64,000 nt of DNA from Burkholderiales bacterium. Its GTDB lineage: Bacteria > Pseudomonadota > Gammaproteobacteria > Burkholderiales > Burkholderiaceae_C. The notes beneath the pieces are model-generated. The model had not been told where the DNA came from, ran no database searches, and saw only the letters and a program-made list of their open reading frames with translations. Shown here one piece after another: positions 1 to 8,156 of this stretch (positions are counted from its first letter, which is position 1; each line of letters starts with the position of its first letter). A program made the translations under genes and the position numbers. The DNA lies in the NCBI GenBank assembly GCA_017302655.1, contig JAFLDE010000016.1, positions 1 through 64,000 on the forward strand. The letters run 5' to 3'.

Positions 1-475
1 CCGGCAACTCGGCGCCGGCCGGCAGCAGCGCCAGCCCGACGTCGAGCTCGCCCCGGGCCATCCACTCCAGTTGCATGTCCAGCGTGGCCTCGCGAAGTTG
101 CAGCTCCACGCCAGGCTGAGCGTCGCGAAACTCGCGCAGCCAGCGCGGCAAGTCCCCAAAACCGGCGGGCGACACGAAACCCAGGCGAAAACGCCCCAAT
201 TGCCCGCGCGCCGCCGCCTGAGCCAGGGGCAAGGGTGCCCCACCCGCCTGCAGCCACTCCGTCAAAGGCCCGCGCAGCGCCTGGCCGGCGGCGCTGAGTT
301 GCACGCGCCGGCTGGTGCGCAGCAGCAGCGGGGCGCCAGCACGCGCTTCCAGCGCGGCCAGCGCCTTGCTGACCTGCGGCTGCCTCAGTCCCAAGCGCTC
401 GGCGGCGCGCCCGAAGTGCAACTCCTCGGCCAACACCAGGAACACGCGGGCATGGGCGGGGTCGATCCATTCCAT
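1..475 (-). CDS. LysR-family transcriptional regulator (C-terminus beyond the left edge)
   Basis: About 158 N-terminal residues are visible, starting at MEWIDPAHARVFLVLAEELH. The first ~60 residues form the LysR winged helix-turn-helix (FGRAAERLGLRQPQVSKALAALE), followed by the linker helix and the start of the effector-binding domain (GRFRLGFVSPAGFGDLPRWL). The gene runs leftward, back to back with ilvD across about 100 bp, the usual arrangement in which a LysR protein controls its divergent neighbour and itself. A palindrome begins two bases upstream of the start codon, which fits autoregulation. The ligand is unknown. Roughly half of a typical ~300-residue LysR protein is present. Confidence 0.93.
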   Translation of the reverse strand, partial: MEWIDPAHARVFLVLAEELHFGRAAERLGLRQPQVSKALAALEARAGAPLLLRTSRRVQLSAAGQALRGPLTEWLQAGGAPLPLAQAAARGQLGRFRLGFVSPAGFGDLPRWLREFRDAQPGVELQLREATLDMQLEWMARGELDVGLALLPAGAELP

Positions 476-476
476 T

Positions 477-518
477 ATTGAATCAATTCTGCCCTTAATC
501 GGCTCTTGATCGAATCAA
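477..518. promoter_or_regulatory. Pair of palindromes between lysR-type gene and ilvD (candidate LysR operator)
   Basis: Two related palindromes lie in the divergent intergenic region: ATTGAATCAAT at 477-487 and TTGATCGAATCAA at 506-518. Both contain TTGA/TCAA-type arms and their centres are about 30 bp apart, roughly three helical turns. The first abuts the regulator start codon. This is the expected geometry for a LysR tetramer controlling a divergent pair. Binding is inferred from position and symmetry only. Confidence 0.55.
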
Positions 519-579
519 TGTCCCGTTCCGATACTGGCGACCTTCCCCGCTCCGCTCGCCAGAACCCCAAGGATTGCCC

Positions 580-2268
580 ATGACCGCCGCCAACCGCCGC
601 AGCAAGAACATCACCGAGGGCGTCGCCCGCGCGCCGAACCGCTCCATGTACTACGGCATGGGCTATCAGGAAGGCGACTTCGGCAAGCCCATGGTCGGCG
701 TGGCCAACGGCCACTCGACCATCACGCCCTGCAACTCCGGCCTGCAAAAGCTTGCTGACGCGGCAGTGGTCGGCCTCAAGGCAGCCGGCGCCAACGCCCA
801 GCTCTTTGGCACCCCAACCATCAGCGACGGCATGGCCATGGGCACCGAGGGCATGAAGTACAGCCTGGTGAGCCGAGAGGTCATCGCCGACTGCGTGGAG
901 ACCTGCGTCGGCGGCCAGTGGCTGGACGGCGTGATGGTCATTGGTGGCTGCGACAAGAACATGCCGGGCGGCATGATGGGCATGCTGCGCGCCAACGTGC
1001 CGGCCATCTACATCTACGGCGGCACCATCAAGCCCGGGCACTACAAGGGCCAGGATCTGAACATCGTGTCCGTCTTCGAGGCGGTCGGCCAGTTCAGCGC
1101 CGGCAACATGAGCGAGGAGGACTTCTGCCAGATCGAGAAGCGCGCGATTCCCGGCAGCGGCTCTTGCGGCGGCATGTACACCGCCAACACCATGAGCTCG
1201 GCCTTCGAGGCACTGGGCATGAGCTTGCCCTATTCCTCGTCGATGTCCAATGTCGAGGACGAGGTGGTCGAGAACACCAAGAAGGCGGCGGCGGTGCTGG
1301 TCGAGGCGGTCAAGGCCGACCTCAAGCCGCGCGACATCGTGACCAAGAAGGCCATCGAGAACGCGGTGGCGGTCATCATGGCCACCGGCGGCTCGACCAA
1401 CGCGGTGCTGCACTTCCTGGCCATCGCCCACGCGGCCGGCGTGGACTGGACCATCGACGACTTCGAGCGCATGCGCAAGAAGATCCCCGTGCTCTGCGAC
1501 CTCAAGCCAAGCGGCCGCTTCCTGGCCGTGGACCTGCACAAGGCCGGCGGCATCCCGGCGGTGATGAAGGTGCTGCTGAAGGCCGGCCTGCTGCACGGCG
1601 ACTGCATCACCATCACCGGCAAGACCGTGGCCGAGAACCTGGCCGAGGTGCCCGAGTTGCGCGCCGACCAGGAAGTGATCCGCGACATCAGCGACCCGAT
1701 GTACGCCGAGGGCCACCTGGCCATCCTGCGCGGCAACCTGTCGCCCGAGGGGTGTGTGGCCAAGATCACCGGACTGAAGAACCCGGTCATCACCGGCCCG
1801 GCACGCGTGTTCGACGACGAGCAGTCGGCGCTGGCCGCCATCATGGCCAAGCAGATCAACGCCGGGGACGTGATGGTGCTGCGCTACCTGGGCCCTAAGG
1901 GCGGCCCCGGCATGCCGGAGATGCTAGCGCCCACCGGCGCGCTGATTGGCCAGGGCCTGGGCGAATCGGTCGGACTGATCACCGACGGGCGCTTCAGCGG
2001 TGGCACCTGGGGCATGGTCGTGGGCCACGTGGCGCCCGAGGCCTACGAGGGCGGCACCATCGCCCTGGTGCAGGAGGGCGACTCGATCACCATCGACGCC
2101 CACCAGTTGCTGCTGCAACTGCACGTCTCGGACGAAGAACTGGCGCGGCGCAAGGCCGCTTGGGTGCGGCCCGCGCCGCGCTACACGCGGGGCGTGCTGG
2201 CCAAGTTCGCGTTCAACGCCAGCAGCGCGTCCAGCGGGGCGGTGCTCGACCGCTTTGACGCACGCTGA
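580..2268 (+). CDS. ilvD: Dihydroxy-acid dehydratase
   Basis: The 562-residue protein dehydrates 2,3-dihydroxy-isovalerate and 2,3-dihydroxy-3-methylvalerate to the 2-keto acids, the step before transamination in valine and isoleucine synthesis. Full IlvD/Edd length is present with the three iron-sulfur cysteines at C51 (TPCNSGL), C124 ([10 protein letters not shown]) and C196 ([14 protein letters not shown]), and the C-terminal [14 protein letters not shown] signature. The start is the ATG at 580 because AAGGA lies at 569-573; a TTG two codons upstream is less likely. It is transcribed away from the LysR gene and is probably its target. Its stop abuts the stop of the next gene on the other strand. 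Confidence 0.97.
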   Translation: MTAANRRSKNITEGVARAPNRSMYYGMGYQEGDFGKPMVGVANGHSTITPCNSGLQKLADAAVVGLKAAGANAQLFGTPTISDGMAMGTEGMKYSLVSREVIADCVETCVGGQWLDGVMVIGGCDKNMPGGMMGMLRANVPAIYIYGGTIKPGHYKGQDLNIVSVFEAVGQFSAGNMSEEDFCQIEKRAIPGSGSCGGMYTANTMSSAFEALGMSLPYSSSMSNVEDEVVENTKKAAAVLVEAVKADLKPRDIVTKKAIENAVAVIMATGGSTNAVLHFLAIAHAAGVDWTIDDFERMRKKIPVLCDLKPSGRFLAVDLHKAGGIPAVMKVLLKAGLLHGDCITITGKTVAENLAEVPELRADQEVIRDISDPMYAEGHLAILRGNLSPEGCVAKITGLKNPVITGPARVFDDEQSALAAIMAKQINAGDVMVLRYLGPKGGPGMPEMLAPTGALIGQGLGESVGLITDGRFSGGTWGMVVGHVAPEAYEGGTIALVQEGDSITIDAHQLLLQLHVSDEELARRKAAWVRPAPRYTRGVLAKFAFNASSASSGAVLDRFDAR

Positions 2269-2514
2269 TCAGCGCCGTTTGTTGATGTCTCCACGGCCCA
2301 TCGCTTCGAGCGAGCGCTGGCGCCGTGCTTCCTTGCGCGCTTCCATCTTGTCCATGGCGCGTTTCTGCGTGTAGCCGAACTTGTCGGCCAGTTCCCACCA
2401 AAGCAGCGCGCAGCCCACGGGCAGCCAGGCCCAATGCCAGCTCAGGGCCGAGACAAAGCCCACGTCCAACAACTTCAGCACGATGTAAGCGACGGCAATC
2501 AGGATGAAGGCCAT
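2269..2514 (-). CDS. Small Trp-rich membrane protein (TIGR04438-like)
   Basis: This 81-residue protein begins MAFILIAVAYIVLKLLDVGF and has two hydrophobic segments separated by a tryptophan-rich stretch (ALSWHWAWLPVGCALLWWEL), then a basic, charged cytoplasmic tail ending DINKRR. It resembles the Burkholderiales-restricted small Trp-rich family, which has no assigned function. The ATG at 2514 is preceded by GGAG at good spacing; a GTG four codons upstream is an alternative start. It converges on ilvD, with the two stop codons directly adjacent and no room for a terminator between them. Confidence 0.75.
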   Translation of the reverse strand: MAFILIAVAYIVLKLLDVGFVSALSWHWAWLPVGCALLWWELADKFGYTQKRAMDKMEARKEARRQRSLEAMGRGDINKRR

Positions 2515-2605
2515 GGCAATCTCCACAAGACAGGCCCACTGTATGCCCTGGCTTGGGTAGCATCGTTACCGGATTCCCCTCCACTCCCGAAAGGTCCCTC
2601 GAACC

Positions 2606-2908
2606 ATGAAGAAAGCCCTGTTCGCTGCCGCAGCAGCCGTCCTGTTCAGCCCTCTGGCGCAAGCCGATCAGGCACTGGCACAGAAGAAGAACTGCATGGC
2701 CTGCCATGCGGTGGACAAGAAGCTCGTCGGACCGTCCTACAAGGACGTCGCGGCCAAGTACGCCAAGGACAAGGCGGCCGCTGACAAACTGGCTGAAAAG
2801 ATCATCAAGGGCGGCTCGGGTGTCTGGGGTGCAGTCCCCATGCCCCCGAACGCAGTCTCGCCCGACGAGGCCAAGAAGCTGGCCGCCTGGGTGCTGAGCG
2901 TCAAGTAA
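2606..2908 (+). CDS. Periplasmic c-type cytochrome (c551/c552-like)
   Basis: The 100-residue precursor has a cleavable signal peptide (MKKALFAAAAAVLFSPLAQA, probable cut after residue 20), a heme c attachment motif CMACH at 30-34, and a candidate axial methionine in VPMPPN (M79). Size and layout fit single-heme class I cytochromes of the c551/c552 type that shuttle electrons in the periplasm. It is a single-gene unit ending in an intrinsic terminator. The redox partners cannot be told from this window. Confidence 0.9.
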   Translation: MKKALFAAAAAVLFSPLAQADQALAQKKNCMACHAVDKKLVGPSYKDVAAKYAKDKAAADKLAEKIIKGGSGVWGAVPMPPNAVSPDEAKKLAAWVLSVK

Positions 2909-2930
2909 GCCAGTTCGACGCAGTCAGGAC

Positions 2931-2959
2931 AAGGGCCCCTTTCGGGGCCCTTCGTCTTT
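2931..2959 (+). terminator. Intrinsic terminator of the cytochrome c gene
   Basis: A perfect 9-bp stem, AAGGGCCCC at 2931-2939 and GGGGCCCTT at 2944-2952, with a 4-nt loop is followed by the T-rich CGTCTTT. It lies about 20 bp after the cytochrome stop codon. For transcripts arriving from acs on the other strand the stem is equally stable but no T tract follows. Confidence 0.85.
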
Positions 2960-2995
2960 CGGTTGCCGCATCCGAGCCAGCGCCCGGCCCCCGCT

Positions 2996-3229
2996 TCAGT
3001 TGGCCTGCGCCCACTGCTCCAGGATCACCGGCTTGCCGGCTGCGCCGTCCCCCTGCAAACGCCGCTGCGCGGCGCCGGGCTCTCGCCCGGACCTGCATCA
3101 GTTGGCTTGCGCCAACTGCTCCAGGATCACCGGCTTGCCGGCTGCGCCGTCCCCCTGCAAACGCCGCTGCGCGGCGCCGGGCTCTCGCCCGGACCTGCAT
3201 CAGTTGGCTTGCGCCAACTGCTCCAGGAT
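2996..3229. repeat. 102-bp tandem duplication of the acs 3' end with a palindromic spacer
   Basis: The last 30 bp of acs (last nine codons and the TGA) occur three times: the genuine end at 3200-3229 and copies starting at 3098 and 2996, with a period of exactly 102 bp. Each downstream copy is joined to a 72-bp GC-rich spacer holding inverted repeats such as CCGGCTTGCCGG and GCCGGGC-TCTC-GCCCGG. The two full units differ at two positions, both in the acs-derived part; the outermost copy would read ILEQWAQAN instead of ILEQLAQAN. The spacer is absent inside acs, so the array looks like a gene tail captured together with a palindromic element and then tandemly duplicated. Confidence 0.9.
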
Positions 3230-5146
3230 TGCAGGGTTCTCAAGCGTGCTGGTGTCTTGCGTGACCGCCTCGTTCTTGGCCAGCGAGCGCAGCAGGCGGC
3301 GCATGATCTTGCCGCTGCGGGTCTTGGGCAAGTTGTCGCCGAAGCGGATCTCCTTGGGCTTGGCGATCGGGCCGATCTCCTTGGCCACCCAGTCGCGCAG
3401 TTCCTTGGCGATGGCCTTGGCTTCGTCGCCACTCGGGCGGGCGCGCTTGAGCACCACGAAGGCACAGATGGCCTCGCCGGTCAGGTCGTCGGGGCGCCCC
3501 ACCACGGCGGCTTCGGCCACCAGGTCGGTGTGCGCAACGAGCGCGCTCTCGATCTCCATCGTGCCCATGCGGTGGCCGCTGACGTTGAGCACGTCATCGA
3601 TGCGGCCGGTGATGGTGAAGTAGCCACGGTCCTCGGAGCGGATCGCACCGTCACCCGCGAGGTAGTAGCCCTTGAGCTCCTCGGGGTAGTAGCTCTTCTT
3701 GAAGCGTTCGGGGTCACCCCAGATGGTGCGGATCATGCTGGGCCAGGGCTTCTTCACGACCAGGATGCCGCCGGTGCCGTTGGGCACGTCGTTGCCCATC
3801 TCGTCGACGATGGCCGCCTGGATGCCGGGGAATGGCAAGGTGCAGGAGCCCGGCACCATGGGCGTCACGCCCGGCAGAGGGGTGATCATGTGGCCACCGG
3901 TCTCGGTCTGCCAGAAGGTGTCCACGATGGGGCAGCGGCCGCCACCCACGTTCCGGAAGTACCACTCCCAGGCGGCGGGGTTGATCGGCTCACCCACGCT
4001 GCCGAGCAAGCGCAGCGAAGACAGGTCGTGGTGCTTCGGGTGCACCGCGTCATTGGTCTCGGCAGCCTTGATCAAGGAACGGATCGCCGTCGGCGCCGTG
4101 TAGAAGATCGTGACCTTGTGCTTGGCGATCATCTGCCAGAAGCGCGAGGCGTCCGGGAAGGTGGGCACGCCCTCGAACACCACCTGCGTGCCGCCCAAGG
4201 CCAGTGGGCCGTAGGCGATGTAGCTGTGCCCCGTGACCCAGCCGATGTCGGCGGTGCACCAGAAGATGTCGGAATCCTGCAGGTCGAAGGTCCAACTGGT
4301 GGTCAGCGCTGCGTGAAGCAGATAGCCGCCGCTGGAGTGCTGCACGCCCTTGGGCTTGCCGGTGCTCCCGCTCGTGTAGAGCAGGAACAGCGGGTGCTCG
4401 GCCTCCACCCACTCGGGCTCGCAGCTGCTCGCTACACCGTCCGTCAGCTCGTGCAGCCATTGGTCGCGGCCGGCCACCCAGCCGATGTTGCCACCGGTGC
4501 GCTTGTAGACCAGCACGTCCTTCAGCGTCGGGCAAGCGCCGTCGGCCAGCGCCTCGTCCACGATGCTCTTCAGAGGCAGGGCCTTGCCGCCGCGCATCTG
4601 CTCGTCGGCGGTGACGAGCAGCACCGCGCCGGCGTCGTTGATGCGGTCGCGCAAGCTCTGCGCCGAGAAACCGCCGAACACCACCGAGTGCGTGGCGCCG
4701 ATGCGCGCGCAGGCCTGCATGGCGGCCACGCCTTCCACGCTCATCGGCATGTAGATGACGACGCGGTCACCCTTCTTGACGCCCTTGGCCTTGAGCACAT
4801 TCGCCATACGGCTGACCACGCCCAGCAACTCGGCGTAGCTGACCTTGCGCGTCTCGCCGCCGTCGGTCTCGAAGATGATGGCGGTGCGCTCGCCCTTGCC
4901 AGCCTCCACATGGCGGTCCAGGCAGTTGTAGGAAACGTTCAGCTGACCGTCCTCGAACCACTTGAAGAATGGCGCTTCGCTCTCGTTCAGTGCGCGGGTG
5001 AAGGGCTGCTTCCAGCTCAGGTACTCGCGCGCCAGGCGGGCCCAATAGCCCGCGTAGTCGGTCTCGGCTTCCTTGCACAGCGCCTCGTAGGCAGCCATGC
5101 CTTGGATGCGGGCTTGGGCGGCGGGCGGGTAGACGGTCGCATTCAT
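3200..5146 (-). CDS. acs: Acetyl-CoA synthetase (AMP-forming)
   Basis: The 648-residue enzyme activates acetate to acetyl-CoA through acetyl-AMP in the cytoplasm. Landmarks are the P-loop-like [11 protein letters not shown], the adenylation motif [10 protein letters not shown], the hinge region [21 protein letters not shown] and the C-terminal [11 protein letters not shown], whose lysine near residue 613 is the site of regulatory acetylation in the family. The start is the ATG at 5146 with GGAG upstream; the frame stays open 55 codons further without family similarity. It faces the YqhA-like gene and lies near DUF485-actP, making a local acetate assimilation group. Its 3' end is tandemly duplicated downstream. 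Confidence 0.97.
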   Translation of the reverse strand: MNATVYPPAAQARIQGMAAYEALCKEAETDYAGYWARLAREYLSWKQPFTRALNESEAPFFKWFEDGQLNVSYNCLDRHVEAGKGERTAIIFETDGGETRKVSYAELLGVVSRMANVLKAKGVKKGDRVVIYMPMSVEGVAAMQACARIGATHSVVFGGFSAQSLRDRINDAGAVLLVTADEQMRGGKALPLKSIVDEALADGACPTLKDVLVYKRTGGNIGWVAGRDQWLHELTDGVASSCEPEWVEAEHPLFLLYTSGSTGKPKGVQHSSGGYLLHAALTTSWTFDLQDSDIFWCTADIGWVTGHSYIAYGPLALGGTQVVFEGVPTFPDASRFWQMIAKHKVTIFYTAPTAIRSLIKAAETNDAVHPKHHDLSSLRLLGSVGEPINPAAWEWYFRNVGGGRCPIVDTFWQTETGGHMITPLPGVTPMVPGSCTLPFPGIQAAIVDEMGNDVPNGTGGILVVKKPWPSMIRTIWGDPERFKKSYYPEELKGYYLAGDGAIRSEDRGYFTITGRIDDVLNVSGHRMGTMEIESALVAHTDLVAEAAVVGRPDDLTGEAICAFVVLKRARPSGDEAKAIAKELRDWVAKEIGPIAKPKEIRFGDNLPKTRSGKIMRRLLRSLAKNEAVTQDTSTLENPAILEQLAQAN

Positions 5147-5291
5147 CGGCGGGGCTCCAGAGGGGGTTGGACTTGTGGGCTCGGCATGGTGCGAATCCTC
5201 GCTGACATCACCCTGACCCGCGCCTTGCGCCGGCATCAGGGTTGACACGGAGGGCTGCCTAGAATCGGCGCCCTTTCCGTGGTCCTGTCGC

Positions 5292-5861
5292 ATGCGCCCC
5301 AACCTGCCCAACCTGATCTTCGCCAGCCGCTGGCTTCAGTTGCCCCTTTATCTCGGGCTGATCCTGGCGCAGGCGGTCTATGTCTTCCACTTCTGGGTGG
5401 AGTTGGTGCACCTCATCGAGGCGGCCTTCGGCAACCAGGAAGCGCTGGCCAAGCTGATCACCAGCATCGGCTACAAGAGCGGCACCGCCATCAGCGGCCT
5501 GAACGAGACCATCATCATGCTGGTGGTGCTGGCGCTGATCGACGTGGTGATGATCAGCAACCTGCTCATCATGGTCATCGTCGGCGGCTACGAGACCTTC
5601 GTCTCGCGGCTCAATCTCGACGGCCACCCCGACCAGCCCGAGTGGCTGAGCCACGTCAATGCCTCGGTGCTGAAGGTCAAGCTGGCCACGGCCATCATCG
5701 GCATCTCCAGCATCCACCTGCTGAAGACCTTCATCAACGCGGCCAACTACGACGAGAAGGTCCTGCTCTGGCAGACCGTCATCCACGTCGTATTCCTGCT
5801 CAGCGCCATGGCGATCGCCTACACCGACAGGCTGCTGCAGCCGGCTGGAAAAGGCCACTGA
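5292..5861 (+). CDS. YqhA-family inner membrane protein (TIGR00645)
   Basis: A 189-residue integral membrane protein with about four hydrophobic segments ([71 protein letters not shown]). The internal [12 protein letters not shown] is characteristic of the YqhA/UPF0114 family, whose function is not established. It is divergent from acs across 145 bp. A hairpin follows its stop codon and the acetate permease genes lie just downstream, but nothing in the sequence links it biochemically to acetate. Confidence 0.88.
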   Translation: MRPNLPNLIFASRWLQLPLYLGLILAQAVYVFHFWVELVHLIEAAFGNQEALAKLITSIGYKSGTAISGLNETIIMLVVLALIDVVMISNLLIMVIVGGYETFVSRLNLDGHPDQPEWLSHVNASVLKVKLATAIIGISSIHLLKTFINAANYDEKVLLWQTVIHVVFLLSAMAIAYTDRLLQPAGKGH

Positions 5862-5864
5862 GCT

Positions 5865-5886
5865 TAGGTGTGAAGTTGCACACCTA
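5865..5886. other. Perfect hairpin after the YqhA-like gene
   Basis: TAGGTGTG (5865-5872) and CACACCTA (5879-5886) form a perfect 8-bp inverted repeat around a 6-nt loop, starting three bases after the TGA stop. No T tract follows on the plus strand, so it is either a weak or factor-assisted terminator, an mRNA end stabiliser, or an operator for the downstream acetate permease genes. Confidence 0.45.
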
Positions 5887-5945
5887 GCGCCCGCGCACGA
5901 TGGCGCGACAAGCTTTCACCAGGCTTGCACGCTCCCTTGGGATAT

Positions 5946-5962
5946 CCACTACCGCGTAGTGG
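5946..5962. promoter_or_regulatory. Palindrome upstream of DUF485-actP (candidate operator)
   Basis: CCACTAC (5946-5952) and GTAGTGG (5956-5962) form a perfect 7-bp inverted repeat with a 3-bp centre, about 100 bp before the DUF485 start. Acetate permease operons in proteobacteria are commonly controlled by LuxR-type response regulators that bind short palindromes, so an activator site is plausible. The regulator is not in this window. Confidence 0.45.
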
Positions 5963-6059
5963 CAATCCGTGTAAGTACGAGGTCAGCCCCGGCTCCGACA
6001 TTGAGCGCCATGACGTCCCGGCCAGGCGTCCGTCGTCTCATCCACCTTGGAGCCATGCC

Positions 6060-6368
6060 ATGCAAGACCCCGTCGTCGAGCGCATCCAGCGCCACCCCAA
6101 GTACCAGGAGCTGCGTCGCAAGCGCAATGCCCTGGGCTTTCTGCTCACCGCCCTGATGCTGGTCGTGTACTACGGCTTCATCTCGCTGATCGCCTTTGAC
6201 AAGGCCTTCCTCGCCAAACCCCTGGGCGCCGGCGTGACCACGCTTGGCGTGCCCATCGGCATGGGCGTCATCGTCTTCACGGTGGTGGTGACGGCCGTCT
6301 ATGTGCTGCGCGCCAACCGCGAGTTCGACCAACTGACCCGCGACATCCTGAAGGAGGCCCAGCGATGA
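6060..6368 (+). CDS. DUF485 family membrane protein (YjcH-like)
   Basis: The 102-residue protein has a short basic N-terminus ([22 protein letters not shown]) and two transmembrane helices ([18 protein letters not shown] and [23 protein letters not shown]), the standard DUF485/YjcH layout. It overlaps the actP start by four bases (ATGA), the conserved yjcH-actP arrangement, and is presumably a partner or accessory of the acetate symporter. The ATG at 6060 is preceded by GGAG at 6049-6052; the frame is open further upstream but without family similarity. Confidence 0.92.
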   Translation: MQDPVVERIQRHPKYQELRRKRNALGFLLTALMLVVYYGFISLIAFDKAFLAKPLGAGVTTLGVPIGMGVIVFTVVVTAVYVLRANREFDQLTRDILKEAQR

Positions 6369-8083
6369 AACGCCTCGTCCTCTCTGTGCTTGCTTTGCTT
6401 GCGACGGGCACAGCCTTCGCCGCCGGTGGCGACCTCGGACCCACCGCCAAGCAGGCCACCAACTGGACCGCGATCAGCATGTTCTCGGTCTTCGTGCTGG
6501 GCACGCTGTGGATCACCAAATGGGCGGCCGCTCGCACCCGTTCGGCGGCCGACTTCTACACCGCAGGCGGCGGCATCACGGGCTTCCAGAACGGCCTGGC
6601 GATCGCGGGTGACTACATGAGCGCGGCGTCCTTCTTGGGCATTTCCGCCGCGGTGATGGCCTCGGGCTTCGACGGCCTGATCTACTCGATCGGCTTCCTC
6701 GTCGGCTGGCCCATCATCACCTTCCTGATGGCGGAGCGCCTGCGCAACCTGGGCAAGTTCACCTTCGCCGACGTGGCAGGCTACCGCTTCAAGCAAACGC
6801 CAATCCGCGCCTTCGCCGCCAGCGGCACCTTGGTCGTGGTGGCCTTCTACCTGATCGCCCAGATGGTCGGAGCGGGCAGCCTCATCAAGCTGCTCTTCGG
6901 TCTGGACTACTGGATCGCCGTGGTGCTGGTCGGCGCACTGATGATGGTCTACGTGCTCTTCGGCGGCATGACGGCCACCACCTGGGTGCAGATCATCAAG
7001 GCCGTGCTGCTGCTCTCGGGCGTGACCTTCATGGCCATCATGGTGCTGGCGCAGTACGGCTTCAGCCCGGAAGCCTTGTTCGCCAAGGCCGTGTCGGTGA
7101 AGTCCGGCATCGCAGTAGCGGGCGGCAAGACGGCCGAAGAAGCGGCCAAGAGCGGCCTGTCCATCATGGGCCCCGGCGGCTTCATCAAGGATCCGATCTC
7201 GGCCATCAGCTTCGGCATCGCGCTGATGTTCGGTACGGCCGGCCTGCCGCACATCCTGATGCGTTTCTTCACCGTGCCTGATGCGAAGGAAGCGCGCAAG
7301 TCGGTGCTCTGGGCCACCACTTGGATCGGTTACTTCTACATCCTGATCTTCTTCATCGGCTTCGGCGCCATCACCCTGGTGCTCACCAACCCCGAGATGG
7401 CCGACACCGCCAAGGGCGTCATCCTCGGCGGCGCAGGCACCAGCAATATGGCAGCGGTTCTGGTGGCCAAGACGGTCGGCGGCAACGTGTTCTACGGCTT
7501 CATCTCGGCGGTGGCCTTCGCCACGATCCTGGCGGTGGTGGCCGGCCTGACGCTGTCGGGCGCCTCGGCGGTCAGCCACGACCTCTACGCCACGGTGTTT
7601 AAGAAGGGCAAGGCCGACTCGGCCTCGGAGCTGAAGGTCTCGCGCATCACCACCCTGGCGCTCGGCGCGCTGGCCGTGGTGCTCGGCATCGCCTTCGAGA
7701 AGCAGAACATTGCATTCATGGTCAGCCTGGCCTTCGCCGTGGCCGCCAGCGCCAATTTCCCGGTGCTCTTCATGAGCGTGCTGTGGAAGGACTGCACGAC
7801 CAAGGGGGCGGTGATCGGCGGCTTCGTCGGTCTGATCCTCTCGGTGGGCCTGACCATCGTCAGCCCGGCCGTCTGGGAAGCCACCTTCGGCAACCCCAAG
7901 GGCTCAGCCTGGTTCCCCTACGCCTCACCCGCGCTGTTCAGCATGACGGCCGCCTTCCTCACCATCTGGCTGGTCTCGCTGCTCGACCGCAGCCAGCAGG
8001 CGCGCAAGGAGCGAGACAACTTCGCCGCCCAGCTGGTGCGCAGCGAAACCGGTCTGGGCGCTGCGGGAGCCAGCGGGCACTGA
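6365..8083 (+). CDS. actP: Cation/acetate symporter
   Basis: The 572-residue permease belongs to the sodium:solute symporter family and imports acetate and other short carboxylates. It has an N-terminal signal-like segment ([19 protein letters not shown]), then about 13 hydrophobic helices. Family landmarks include the early helix [20 protein letters not shown] and [13 protein letters not shown]; a long loop near residues 230-275 precedes [20 protein letters not shown]. It is translationally coupled to DUF485 (ATGA) and is followed by a strong terminator. Together with acs it supplies and activates acetate. Confidence 0.95.
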   Translation: MKRLVLSVLALLATGTAFAAGGDLGPTAKQATNWTAISMFSVFVLGTLWITKWAAARTRSAADFYTAGGGITGFQNGLAIAGDYMSAASFLGISAAVMASGFDGLIYSIGFLVGWPIITFLMAERLRNLGKFTFADVAGYRFKQTPIRAFAASGTLVVVAFYLIAQMVGAGSLIKLLFGLDYWIAVVLVGALMMVYVLFGGMTATTWVQIIKAVLLLSGVTFMAIMVLAQYGFSPEALFAKAVSVKSGIAVAGGKTAEEAAKSGLSIMGPGGFIKDPISAISFGIALMFGTAGLPHILMRFFTVPDAKEARKSVLWATTWIGYFYILIFFIGFGAITLVLTNPEMADTAKGVILGGAGTSNMAAVLVAKTVGGNVFYGFISAVAFATILAVVAGLTLSGASAVSHDLYATVFKKGKADSASELKVSRITTLALGALAVVLGIAFEKQNIAFMVSLAFAVAASANFPVLFMSVLWKDCTTKGAVIGGFVGLILSVGLTIVSPAVWEATFGNPKGSAWFPYASPALFSMTAAFLTIWLVSLLDRSQQARKERDNFAAQLVRSETGLGAAGASGH

Positions 8084-8103
8084 GGCATCCTGGCATTGAA
8101 GCA

Positions 8104-8130
8104 ACCGGCCGCTCTTCAGCGGCCGGTTTT
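8104..8130. terminator. Intrinsic terminator after actP
   Basis: A perfect 10-bp stem, ACCGGCCGCT (8104-8113) and AGCGGCCGGT (8118-8127), with loop CTTC is followed by TTT. It lies about 20 bp past the actP stop and about 27 bp from the stop of the convergent S9 peptidase gene. The stem would also act on the opposite strand, though without a good U tract there. Confidence 0.88.
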
Positions 8131-8156
8131 CAATTCGGCGGCGACTTGGCGAGGGC

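Noticed and set aside
2901-3200. A repeat-rich minus-strand open frame across the acs tail duplication
   Set aside because: It arises only because the 102-bp period is divisible by three; there is no ribosome site or family similarity.
2963-5245. A 760-codon open frame on the plus strand opposite acs
   Set aside because: It is antisense to a full-length acs with all family motifs; the composition is the His/Gly/Ala/Leu-rich pattern expected on the complementary strand of a GC-rich gene.
5242-5265. TTGACA and TAGAAT hexamers upstream of the YqhA-like gene as a sigma70 promoter
   Set aside because: The spacing is about 12 bp instead of 16-18, so it is not a credible promoter as written.
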